Positions 51,391 to 59,293 of a stretch of 64,000 bases of DNA are shown piece by piece. Positions within the stretch are counted from its first letter, which is position 1; each line of letters opens with the position of its first letter. Source of the stretch: Haloglomus halophilum. GTDB taxonomy: Archaea; Halobacteriota; Halobacteria; Halobacteriales; Haloarculaceae. The stretch lies in assembly GCF_024298885.1 (NCBI RefSeq), contig NZ_CP101168.1, positions 62,001 to 126,000 on the forward strand, written 5' to 3'. Below the pieces are notes generated by a model. The model searched no databases, was not told the origin of the DNA, and worked only from the letters and a program-made list of their open reading frames with translations. The position numbers were made by a program, and so were the translations under genes.

Positions 51391-52515
51391 TCAGCTGTCC
51401 GACTCGGCGAACTGGTGGTCCGATGGATCCTCTACCTGCGAAGACGACCCTACTGACATGGCTTTCTCTCCTCCATCGTCAGAATCGTCGTCACTTCCGA
51501 ATGGAGGGAATTTCTCGCCGAAGAGCTGGTACCAGTATTCTCTCGATGTTTCTTTGTCCTCCTCATCCAGTGCTGTCCGTGCAAGCTCTGCGGCATCCTC
51601 TGCCTCATCATAGAACGCCGCGAAATCTTCCCCGTCGATTTGTTTGAGGACGTTATTCTCGGGGGTTCTCTGGAGACCGTGAGCAGGCAGGGTAGGGGTT
51701 TCCGCAGCCATTGCTTCGGTCTTGAACTTCCGTGTAAGTTCTTCGAGCGTCCTTGTCACGCCCTCGGCGACGCTGTCGATATCATGAGGACAGCACTGAC
51801 CAACGATGTGCTCGAGGGGATAGCTCGTCGGCCCCTCAACGTCGGAAGTCTTCGTTCGCCGCCACCATTTGATGGCCTTGACGACGTTCACGTAGTGGCC
51901 ATCCGTGATATCGTTTTTATTAACGGTGAAGGCGATAGTCGCGAGGGGATGGGTATTCTCCCACTCATTCTCATCTCGATGGGGAATCTTGAGCGGTTCG
52001 TCCTTCCACTCGTCGTCGCCATCTGCCGAGATATTGAGGGCCTCTGCCACCGTCGAAAGGTCGTCCGGAGTCAGGGCTGTGCCTACGTCCAGTGAACCCA
52101 GTGATTTGACGGCTTCACGTGTTGCTTCGCTGGGTGCCGCTGTCAAGACGAGATCGATTTCCACCTTCTCTTCCTCGATCTTGTAGGAGTGGGCATTCGG
52201 TTCCCACTGCCCCTCATAGTGTTCCTTCAGGAACGATTCGCATTTCTCCAGCGCTACGTCGGTATCAAGGTCACTGCTGAGATCAGAAACAAAGACGACG
52301 TCAACGTCGGATTTCTCGTCTTCCTGCGGTCTGAGTGCCGTCCACCGACGGTAGCTCCCCTGTAGAAAGTCTGCAACGTAGAACTCGTCGATGTCCTCGT
52401 CACTCTGCAAGTGATCGCGGAGGGTTTCGTGGCCCTCCTTGTAGGCATCATTGTGTTCGTCCTGCGGGCGGATGTCTGACAGGAAGGTCTCGAATAGTGT
52501 GGGGAGTGTGGTCAT
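51391..52515 (-). CDS. CBASS CD-NTase (cGAS/DncV-like cyclase)
   Basis: 374 residues. Near residue 54: FLQGSYRRWTALRPQEDEKS, a G-S motif, followed by SDVDVVFVSD with two of the metal-binding Asp (about 72), and KVEIDLVLTA with the third (about 122). These are the nucleotidyltransferase motifs of CD-NTases. Later part (GHYVNVVKAIKWWRRT, YPLEHIVGQCC) is helical as in the OAS-like C-domain. The last about 50 residues are acidic and probably flexible, ending DHQFAESDS. The end of a CD-NTase is what Cap2 attaches to its target. It is the first gene of the CBASS operon, 24 nt after orc1/cdc6. Confidence 0.82.
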   Translation of the reverse strand: MTTLPTLFETFLSDIRPQDEHNDAYKEGHETLRDHLQSDEDIDEFYVADFLQGSYRRWTALRPQEDEKSDVDVVFVSDLSSDLDTDVALEKCESFLKEHYEGQWEPNAHSYKIEEEKVEIDLVLTAAPSEATREAVKSLGSLDVGTALTPDDLSTVAEALNISADGDDEWKDEPLKIPHRDENEWENTHPLATIAFTVNKNDITDGHYVNVVKAIKWWRRTKTSDVEGPTSYPLEHIVGQCCPHDIDSVAEGVTRTLEELTRKFKTEAMAAETPTLPAHGLQRTPENNVLKQIDGEDFAAFYDEAEDAAELARTALDEEDKETSREYWYQLFGEKFPPFGSDDDSDDGGEKAMSVGSSSQVEDPSDHQFAESDS

Positions 52516-52539
52516 AGTGTATCGATGTTCTGGAATGTT

Positions 52540-53568
52540 TTAAGTGGTCGTTGCAGCAGGGGGTGACTCAATGATCGCGTATTCTCGATCCCGGCTCGTG
52601 CCCTCGGCCTCGAGGAGGTTGTACTGAGCCATCTTCGAGAGATAGGACCGGACTGTCCGTTTCGTCCGGGGATCGTCTACCTCGTCCGTATAGTGGTCGT
52701 GAATCTCGCTCGGGCCGAGCGGGCCGTGCTCACGAACGATGTCGTAGATGACGCGCTGGTGTGGCGTGAGTGAATCGATGCTCTTCTGCTTGATCTGGGC
52801 CCGTGCGTCTTCGGCTGAGTCGAGAAGAATGCCGTCAGTAATTCGCTCGCGATTTTCGCGGTCGGCTTTGCTGGCGGCCGTCCGAAGAATACCGATTGCG
52901 AGGCGGGCGTCGCCAGCGGCCGCGTCGGCGATGCGATAGAGCTGGTCGTCGGTGATGACGTCCTCGTCGAGGCCCCACTTCGCCCGCGCACTCAGAATGT
53001 CGTACAGCTGCTCGTCGTGGTACTTGTCCATCCGGACATGCTCGCTCGAGCGGAGCCGGCTCACGAGGCGGTCGTCGACGCGGCTGAACAGCTCTTCTTC
53101 CTTGTTCGCGATGCAGATGATCGCGAACTGCGGGAGGCTGTGGAGGTCGTAGATGACGCTGGGGTCTTCGAGCTGGTCGACCTCGTCGAGGATGATGACC
53201 GTTCGCGGGCCGTCGTGCTGCTGGAGCCGGTCCACAAGTTCGTCGTGGGGCGTCGATTGCCGGTGGATGTCGATGGTCGCGCCGAGGTCGTCGAGGATCT
53301 GGTAGAGCGTCCGGAATCGGGTGTAGTTGCGCCAGCAGTTGACGTAGGTCGCCTCGACGTCGAGGACCTCTTCCCGGAGTCGTTCGGTAACGAACTTCGA
53401 GATGCAGGTCTTGCCGGCGCCGCTGGGTCCGGTGACGATGGCCGTGTCGGCGGGCTCTCCGTTCGTAATGGGCTCGAGGACGCTAGAGAGGTGGTTGACT
53501 TCGGCGTCGCGATGCTCAACTTCCCGAGGGACGAACCCGGCGCGGAGGACGCGAGCATCGCGGATCAT
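52540..53568 (-). CDS. Orc1/Cdc6 family replication initiator
   Basis: 342 residues. AAA+ ATPase: Walker A TGPSGAGKT (about 45), Walker B IILDEVDQLED (about 127), sensor 1 ICIANKEEEL and the sensor 2 region AGDARLAIGILRTAA. The C-terminal winged helix (about 265-330) starts QKSIDSLTPHQRVIYDIVRE. Length is somewhat less than that of chromosomal Orc1 proteins (about 400), as usual for plasmid-borne copies. Repeats of the TGGAAAC type lie directly upstream, pointing to an origin. Only 24 nt separate it from the CD-NTase, so the CBASS operon could be read through from its promoter. Confidence 0.88.
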   Translation of the reverse strand: MIRDARVLRAGFVPREVEHRDAEVNHLSSVLEPITNGEPADTAIVTGPSGAGKTCISKFVTERLREEVLDVEATYVNCWRNYTRFRTLYQILDDLGATIDIHRQSTPHDELVDRLQQHDGPRTVIILDEVDQLEDPSVIYDLHSLPQFAIICIANKEEELFSRVDDRLVSRLRSSEHVRMDKYHDEQLYDILSARAKWGLDEDVITDDQLYRIADAAAGDARLAIGILRTAASKADRENRERITDGILLDSAEDARAQIKQKSIDSLTPHQRVIYDIVREHGPLGPSEIHDHYTDEVDDPRTKRTVRSYLSKMAQYNLLEAEGTSRDREYAIIESPPAATTT

Positions 53569-53591
53569 CTTTCTCTGACAGACTGAGTTCG

Positions 53592-53727
53592 GGTCAGGTT
53601 ACAAAAGCCTGACCGGGTTGTTTCCGGAAACGCCTCAATTTATCCTATTCTGCCTATGGAAATCCACACGCTGTAACGTGATTCGTTTTGTGGAAACTCC
53701 GTTTTTCCGGGAACTTCCGGAATTGGC
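53592..53727. other. candidate replication origin with ORB-like repeats
   Basis: Contains GGTCAGG/CCTGACC (53592-53598, 53608-53614), the perfect palindrome GTTTCCGGAAAC (53620-53631), TGGAAATCCACA (53657-53668), TGTGGAAACTCC (53689-53700) and TTCCGGGAACTTCCGGAA (53704-53721). TGGAAAC is the core of archaeal origin recognition boxes, and orc1/cdc6 follows on the - strand. The AT-rich part is CAATTTATCCTATTCT (about 53636-53651). Confidence 0.5.
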
Positions 53728-54087
53728 TCACGGGCGGGATCGTGTGACACCGGGATTCTGCCAGCCATCGGCGTCGTGTTCCTCCCAAGATATGAGGTAT
53801 ACGCCCTTGTCAGCACGGCTTTGGCAGTTCAGCTCGTCCATCAAATTGTTCCAGCGCTCTTCGATTGTGTCGCCTGGTTGCTCGTGGAGTGACTTATCGA
53901 GATCGTCGATTAGTCGCTTCTGGAGTCTCTGGTGACGGTCGCTTCCGTGCTCTCCAAAGACATCCTCATATCCTTCTCCACGAAGCAATCGAACGAGGGT
54001 TGTGATTCGAAGGGCGCGATCCTCGCTGACCTCAAACTCCTCTTCGAGTCGTATACACATTCTGCCTGCCCAATCGGATGCTCCCAT
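53728..54087 (-). CDS. hypothetical protein upstream of the candidate origin
   Basis: 119 residues, helical: RMCIRLEEEFEVSEDRALRI, DRHQRLQKRLIDDLDKSLHE. No family is recognised. Its 3' end lies at the origin-like repeats, and its start follows a TATA-like stretch (TTATAGAATT...). It could be related to replication or be part of the defence island. Confidence 0.5.
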   Translation of the reverse strand: MGASDWAGRMCIRLEEEFEVSEDRALRITTLVRLLRGEGYEDVFGEHGSDRHQRLQKRLIDDLDKSLHEQPGDTIEERWNNLMDELNCQSRADKGVYLISWEEHDADGWQNPGVTRSRP

Positions 54088-54135
54088 ACTGATCCTCTCT
54101 TGTCGTTAGTATTATAGAATTTTCCGAGTCGAGAC

Positions 54136-54591
54136 TTAGAAGCAATCCGGACCCTCCCAAACGAATCCCCGACTCCGACGTCGGTCACTCTTTGGCATCT
54201 GAAGCGATTCACAGAGCCCGCATGTTTTGAATTCTGACTCTGGAATCACTTCTACGAGCTCTTCCTTCCAGGTTCTGATTTCAGACTTCTTGATGCTGTT
54301 TCGTTCGTTCTCTACCTTGGAGCTGTTCCTGTTGAACTCCCATTCCCGATTTTCATTGCGACGCCATTCGGCCAATATTCGGAGAAGCTCATCTTGGTCA
54401 TTCACACTGTTGAGCTCTCCACGGCAGTCTTTCACGACATCCCGTCGGATTTTCGGTTCGACCTTGTCCCAGACTGCGGGTGTACTTCCATCTCCTTTAT
54501 GGCGCTCTTCCTGTTGCTTTTGTTTCTTCTCTAATTCTTCAATTCGGGCATCAAGAGATTCTCGTAATGGGCCGAGATCGGGGATACTCAT
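54136..54591 (-). CDS. hypothetical protein with coiled-coil N-terminus
   Basis: 151 residues from the ATG at 54591. A coiled coil at about 5-35 (LRESLDARIEELEKKQKQQE) is followed by charged helices and a C-terminal CGLC with a late Cys (GPDCF), maybe a zinc site. TTTATAG lies about 30 nt before the start. Function unknown. It is one of three small genes between the origin and the Hma-like locus. Confidence 0.55.
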   Translation of the reverse strand: MSIPDLGPLRESLDARIEELEKKQKQQEERHKGDGSTPAVWDKVEPKIRRDVVKDCRGELNSVNDQDELLRILAEWRRNENREWEFNRNSSKVENERNSIKKSEIRTWKEELVEVIPESEFKTCGLCESLQMPKSDRRRSRGFVWEGPDCF

Positions 54592-54727
54592 ATGTAGATA
54601 CCTCGACTGGAACACTATAAATTTCTCAGCCAATCACTGCTGTTCCAGTCCTTTCCGAAACGACCGCCTATTACACTTTCACCTTGGTTAGCGTGGCTTT
54701 TTGGAACCACAGCAAAGTACTAGATAT

Positions 54728-55258
54728 ATGGACGACAAGAGTAAGAATCAGCTCGGTGGTGGGGCGATCGGCGGTGCCCTTGGGGCAGCAGCTGGTGGCC
54801 CGGCTGGTGCAGTCGTCGGTGCAACACTTGGCGGGTGGCTGTTTGGTCGAGAGAGCGATCACAACGACACTCTCCGCGAGACGTATTCGGCAGTCAAAGA
54901 AGCGACGAGTGACGAAGCGCATCTTTACGTCTCCCATATCGACCCAGACGGAGCCGCATCGACGAGTCCTCAGGGCGTAATCGACGGAGTCAACGGGGAA
55001 CCCGATATCATTTCGATTGATTCCACGAGCGCGAACTTGATCGTCGAGGTAGAGACGATGGAGGCTATCGCCGAAAACGGGAGTCACGCACTGAACCAGC
55101 TTCAGGACTACCGGACGTCGGGATTCAAACGGGTTCTTGTTGTCCCTGAAGAGGAGATTGACGCTGCAATCGAGTGGGTAGAAGCACACGAAGACCAAGG
55201 TACCTTGGAGGGGTCACTCACCGTCGCGTCTCCCGAGCGGATCGCAAATGTCCTCTAA
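54728..55258 (+). CDS. glycine-zipper protein with a PD-(D/E)xK-like domain
   Basis: 176 residues. Residues 8-45 are a glycine-zipper membrane-type segment (GGGAIGGALGAAAGGPAGAV, VVGATLGGWLFG). The C-terminal 110 residues read EPDIISIDSTSANLIVEVET, then ALNQLQDYRTSGFKRVLVVP, the strand-helix order of restriction-endonuclease-like folds (P-D...E-X-E). This is a fold guess. It is convergent to the helicase gene, with only 9 nt between the stops. A membrane-linked nuclease would fit the defence context. Confidence 0.5.
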   Translation: MDDKSKNQLGGGAIGGALGAAAGGPAGAVVGATLGGWLFGRESDHNDTLRETYSAVKEATSDEAHLYVSHIDPDGAASTSPQGVIDGVNGEPDIISIDSTSANLIVEVETMEAIAENGSHALNQLQDYRTSGFKRVLVVPEEEIDAAIEWVEAHEDQGTLEGSLTVASPERIANVL

Positions 55259-55267
55259 TCTCCCGAG

Positions 55268-58200
55268 CTACGACGACCTGGTGCGGTTCTCAATGAATTC
55301 CTGCGCCCATTGATTGAGGAACTCCACCGTCTCTGACCGGTCCTCAACTGAGCCACCGTCCGTAAGCTGGACGAGCGACGTGTCCGCAGCATCTTCTTTG
55401 GCCCACCCGGTCACAACCCACGGCTTCTCAGTGGTTCCGACTATGTCTCCGTCAGAATTCGTAGTACAGGCGGATCGGGTGAGATTCAACCGATCCGACG
55501 TTTCGACGAGCGTCGCTGCTAACCAGTTGAACAACGGACTTCCCGGAGCAAGGAATCGGAGTGAAGGGTACTCGTCAGCCGTATCGGGGTCGAAGGTCAC
55601 ACCGATTCCTTGGTGCTGATTTGCGATGCTCGCTGCGAGGGTATCCTCACTTTCCTCCGCTGTGATGGGAGCGTCCCCCGGATGCTGAAGGCAGTAGATG
55701 AATTCTGCATCTTCCGGTTCAGTGAGGTCGAATTCGAAATCCAGCTGCGACAGTAGATCAAACTGAATCCCCGCCTCGGTGAGCGTTTCGTTCTCCAAGA
55801 AGACTCCCTTGGCGGCGTCTACGGTAAAGACGGGGTCTCGGTTTTCACTTGGGTTCCCAACTTTTCCGAGATCAGGATGGGAATAGGTCTCCCAAGCGTC
55901 CAGACGTGCTTCTTGGATAACCTGTTCACGTAGTGGTCGGTCGCTGTCGACCTCTGCGAGTGAATCCTTGAGCTCTACTGGATCGTCCTCACCTTGCTGT
56001 TCCTCGATATCTTGGTCGATATCTCGTTCGAGTTCTTCATACTCCTCGCTGTCCGCCTTCGCACCTTCTACCATCGTCGCCTCTCGAATCTTCGACCCGA
56101 CACTGGATAGAATCGGCTGCATATCGCCAACGACGTACTCAAACAGACCGATACGGTCGTCCAGTCGGTCATAGATATCTGATTCGACGGTGTCCTCGTA
56201 GCTGTAGTTGAGGATGTAGACGTCGTCGTATTCCTGACCGATGCGGTCGATACGTCCGATCCGCTGCTCCACTCGCATCGGATTCCACGGGAGGTCATAG
56301 TTGATCATCGCACCGCATTCCTGCAGGTTCAGCCCCTCACTTGCAGAGTCCGTACATACGAGAATATCGACCTCTCCGTCGTTGTCGGAGAATTCTCGCT
56401 TGACACGTTCCTTCCCCACGTTTCGCCAGGCGTCTGCTTCTTCGTCGTACATCTCGCCGCCGTCGCCCGAGTAACAGGCGATATTCTCGCCGTACTTCCA
56501 CCGGAGTTGCTGGCGGACGAAGTGCATCGTGTCTTTGTACTGCGTGAAGACGATGATTCGACTCCGTCCCTTCCGATCAAGCATGTCGAGATCCTCGTAC
56601 AGCTGATCCATCTTCGGGTCGTCATCGACCTGCTTGACCTCCTGGATGAACGACTCCAGTTCCTCGATCTCCTCCTTGAGAAGATTGATCCCCTCGTCAG
56701 TAAGACTCGGTGCGAGTTCGGTGAGATCGACGTTCAGCACGTCCTCGCCGGCGTCTTCCAACTCGGCGATCTCGTCTTCACTGTATTCGCTAAGTGCGTC
56801 TAGGGCCGCCTGCCGATCCTCATCCTGGTCGTCCCGAATTCGTTTTCGCCGTTCGAGTACCTTCCGCTGCGTTCGAAGTTTCTCCAACCGCGTAGAGAGA
56901 CTCTGTGAAATCGCGTATACACTGCTAGTAAGCCGCTGGCGATACGTCGTCATCACGAACCCAATGGCGCGGGCTTCCGTCTCTGTTGACTGCTGTGCCT
57001 TCTTGTAGAAGGTTCGGGTGTATTCGTCGATTCGATCATACACCCGACGGGTTTGCTCGTTGAGTTCGATACGCCGTCGCTCGGGCTTTCTGGTCGGGAC
57101 CGTTTCTTCGAGCAGCCCTGCTTTGCGATATTTCCTAAGGGTATCCCGGGTATTGCGGTGGATGCAGGCATCGACGGGGGTTGCCCACGAAAGTACGTCT
57201 TGGAGTACCTTCCAGCCGTCCTCGCTGAGTTCGTCGAGGGCGTCGAGACGGTCGCTTCGTGAGGAAATAATCATCTCCTCATTCAGGACTGATTCCGGAT
57301 ACAGCAGCCGTTTGAGCTTGGTATCTTCATCCGCTCCGAACGGATCGATTTGCTCCTCAATCGCGGCGTCCACCTTCCGTCGGTAGTCGTCGTACTCCTG
57401 GCCATACCCTCGTGCCAAGTTACACGCCTGGAGAAGCCGCTGTTTCGCGACGCCTCGACCTTGGTCCTCCAGCCCGAGTTCGTCGACGATCCCCTCGAGG
57501 ACGACGTCTGCGTACTCTATCGAGGAGTTGAACCGATCTTGAAATGTCCCATTGAGAGTCGCCTGTGACGGATCACTCGATGTCCGGGATGAGAGATCGG
57601 CTCCGCCTTCGATAACGGTCGACAGCGCCTGGCGGGTCTCGAAGAATTCGACAAATCGGTCGCGATCATCCCACGCCTCGGGAATATCGAGGAGGGTCAG
57701 GAGATCGTAGAGTTCGCGATGGTGGAGTTGCATCGGGGTCGCAGTGAGCAGGTAGTAGCAGTGAGTGTGACCGCGGAGCCGTTCGAGGAGATTGTAGAAG
57801 TTACTCCCACGACGTGCGTTGTGAGACTCGTCGACGACGACTGCGTCCCAGACGCCTTCACGGCCGTCCGGGTTGCGTCCGCGACAGCTTGCCGGGATGT
57901 CGTCCCTCGTCCGGGCGGTTCCGTCGTCAGCGGGCGCGACCTGGTCCCACCGGCCCGTGAGTCGCGCTGTGTGCCAGGACATGATGATGACAGTCGGCGT
58001 CGGGTCATCCTTCCGAGTGTGTGCGAACCGCCACAGCGGGCTGTTCGTCCATGCCTCGTTCCGCCGATCCGCATCGATGTCCAGGTCACCCGTCCCCGGG
58101 ACTGGATGCTCTTGGCCGAAGGAATCGATGAAGGCGTAATCGTAGTCACTCCCTCGATCGTACCGATAGGCGTTGATGTTGAACTTCTCCCAGAGTTCTT

Positions 58201-59197
58201 CTTGCCACTGGACGGCGAGACTGGCTGGTGTGAGAACGAGTGAGTTCTCGAGTTCGCCAGTCAGTCCGAGGCGGGAGAGTGTGAGACCGACCTCGATAGT
58301 TTTCCCGAGACCTACCTCGTCGCAAAGGAGATAGGAGTTCGGATACGTGTTGACTGCCGTATCGGAGACGACTCGCTGGTGTGGCCACGGATCGATCGTG
58401 CTCGCTTCCTCGGCGAGTTGGAGGCCGCCGGGGGCTTGTGCCCCGTCAGCGAGGATCCGCCCTTTGTCGCCGTCAGTCGGGGCCTTTGGTTCGCGGAGTT
58501 TCTCGACGATTTGGGAGACTTCGACGTCGTTGTCGGGGGCCTTCCAGTCGATGAGCTCCTCTTTCAGGGCCTCCGGAAGATCGTAGACGTCGACGTAGGC
58601 GTGCTCGTCTTGCCACAGCTGCTTAAACGACTCTTGGTCGCCTTCGACGTAGGGGGCTTGCCCGTCGTCCCACGAGCGGTGGACTTTGAACCGCTCGTAG
58701 TTCCGCGTCCAGCCGCCGGCCGTCTCGTTGATGCTCCCTTCGAACGAGATCCAGTTCCCGTCCTCATCTCGGAAGATGCCTACTTTGGGGTGGAAGATAC
58801 CCCACTCCCCGCGGCTGGGGACCGCGATCTTGAGCTCGAGTCGATCCTCCCGAAGTAGCCAGGCGAGCAGCTGGAGCTGCTGATCGAGCGTTTCGTCATC
58901 CAACCCCGTCAGGTTCTCGTCGAGGTCGTCGGCGAGTGCTTCCAGCACAGGCCGATCCTTTGGCTGAAGCTGTGCGCCGACGATGAGTCGCATTCGGCCG
59001 TCGTTTTCGACGAGTGCCTCGATTCCGTTCCCAGCAGCAGCGAGAGAACCGCTATCGAAGTAGCCTGCAATCCGGTCGTACTGGATGCTCCGTTCGAGCG
59101 CCGGGACGTAGAACTCCTTGATTAGATGAGCTGCGTCGTTGCTGGGCTGGCTTTCGTAGATAGACTGCCAGTCGTAGTCACGGAGGGACCTAGCCAT
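55268..59197 (-). CDS. PLD-SNF2 helicase of an Hma/DISARM-like defence system
   Basis: 1,309 residues from the ATG at 59197. Residues about 30-240 form a phospholipase-D-like domain (YDRIAGYFDSGSLAAAGNGI, IFHPKVGIFRDEDGNWISFE with H-X-K and the G-S-X-N after it). The SNF2 helicase follows: DEVGLGKT Walker A (about 292), DESH box (about 456), LLTATPMQL, and the C-lobe RIIVFTQYKDT, TDSASEGLNLQE and QRIGRIDRIGQEYDD (about 985). PLD-helicases of this form accompany DUF1156 methylases and ATPases in the Hma type of phage defence. The longer open frame upstream of 59197 runs over the GmrSD start and is not used. Confidence 0.82.
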   Translation of the reverse strand: MARSLRDYDWQSIYESQPSNDAAHLIKEFYVPALERSIQYDRIAGYFDSGSLAAAGNGIEALVENDGRMRLIVGAQLQPKDRPVLEALADDLDENLTGLDDETLDQQLQLLAWLLREDRLELKIAVPSRGEWGIFHPKVGIFRDEDGNWISFEGSINETAGGWTRNYERFKVHRSWDDGQAPYVEGDQESFKQLWQDEHAYVDVYDLPEALKEELIDWKAPDNDVEVSQIVEKLREPKAPTDGDKGRILADGAQAPGGLQLAEEASTIDPWPHQRVVSDTAVNTYPNSYLLCDEVGLGKTIEVGLTLSRLGLTGELENSLVLTPASLAVQWQEELWEKFNINAYRYDRGSDYDYAFIDSFGQEHPVPGTGDLDIDADRRNEAWTNSPLWRFAHTRKDDPTPTVIIMSWHTARLTGRWDQVAPADDGTARTRDDIPASCRGRNPDGREGVWDAVVVDESHNARRGSNFYNLLERLRGHTHCYYLLTATPMQLHHRELYDLLTLLDIPEAWDDRDRFVEFFETRQALSTVIEGGADLSSRTSSDPSQATLNGTFQDRFNSSIEYADVVLEGIVDELGLEDQGRGVAKQRLLQACNLARGYGQEYDDYRRKVDAAIEEQIDPFGADEDTKLKRLLYPESVLNEEMIISSRSDRLDALDELSEDGWKVLQDVLSWATPVDACIHRNTRDTLRKYRKAGLLEETVPTRKPERRRIELNEQTRRVYDRIDEYTRTFYKKAQQSTETEARAIGFVMTTYRQRLTSSVYAISQSLSTRLEKLRTQRKVLERRKRIRDDQDEDRQAALDALSEYSEDEIAELEDAGEDVLNVDLTELAPSLTDEGINLLKEEIEELESFIQEVKQVDDDPKMDQLYEDLDMLDRKGRSRIIVFTQYKDTMHFVRQQLRWKYGENIACYSGDGGEMYDEEADAWRNVGKERVKREFSDNDGEVDILVCTDSASEGLNLQECGAMINYDLPWNPMRVEQRIGRIDRIGQEYDDVYILNYSYEDTVESDIYDRLDDRIGLFEYVVGDMQPILSSVGSKIREATMVEGAKADSEEYEELERDIDQDIEEQQGEDDPVELKDSLAEVDSDRPLREQVIQEARLDAWETYSHPDLGKVGNPSENRDPVFTVDAAKGVFLENETLTEAGIQFDLLSQLDFEFDLTEPEDAEFIYCLQHPGDAPITAEESEDTLAASIANQHQGIGVTFDPDTADEYPSLRFLAPGSPLFNWLAATLVETSDRLNLTRSACTTNSDGDIVGTTEKPWVVTGWAKEDAADTSLVQLTDGGSVEDRSETVEFLNQWAQEFIENRTRSS

Positions 59198-59293
59198 CTG
59201 ATATTGACGTATGCCTGCTCCACAACATAAAGAGTGGGTACATTTTGATAAAGCAGCACAGAATTTTTGCGGTGCCGCTTGGAGGTGTGTTTC

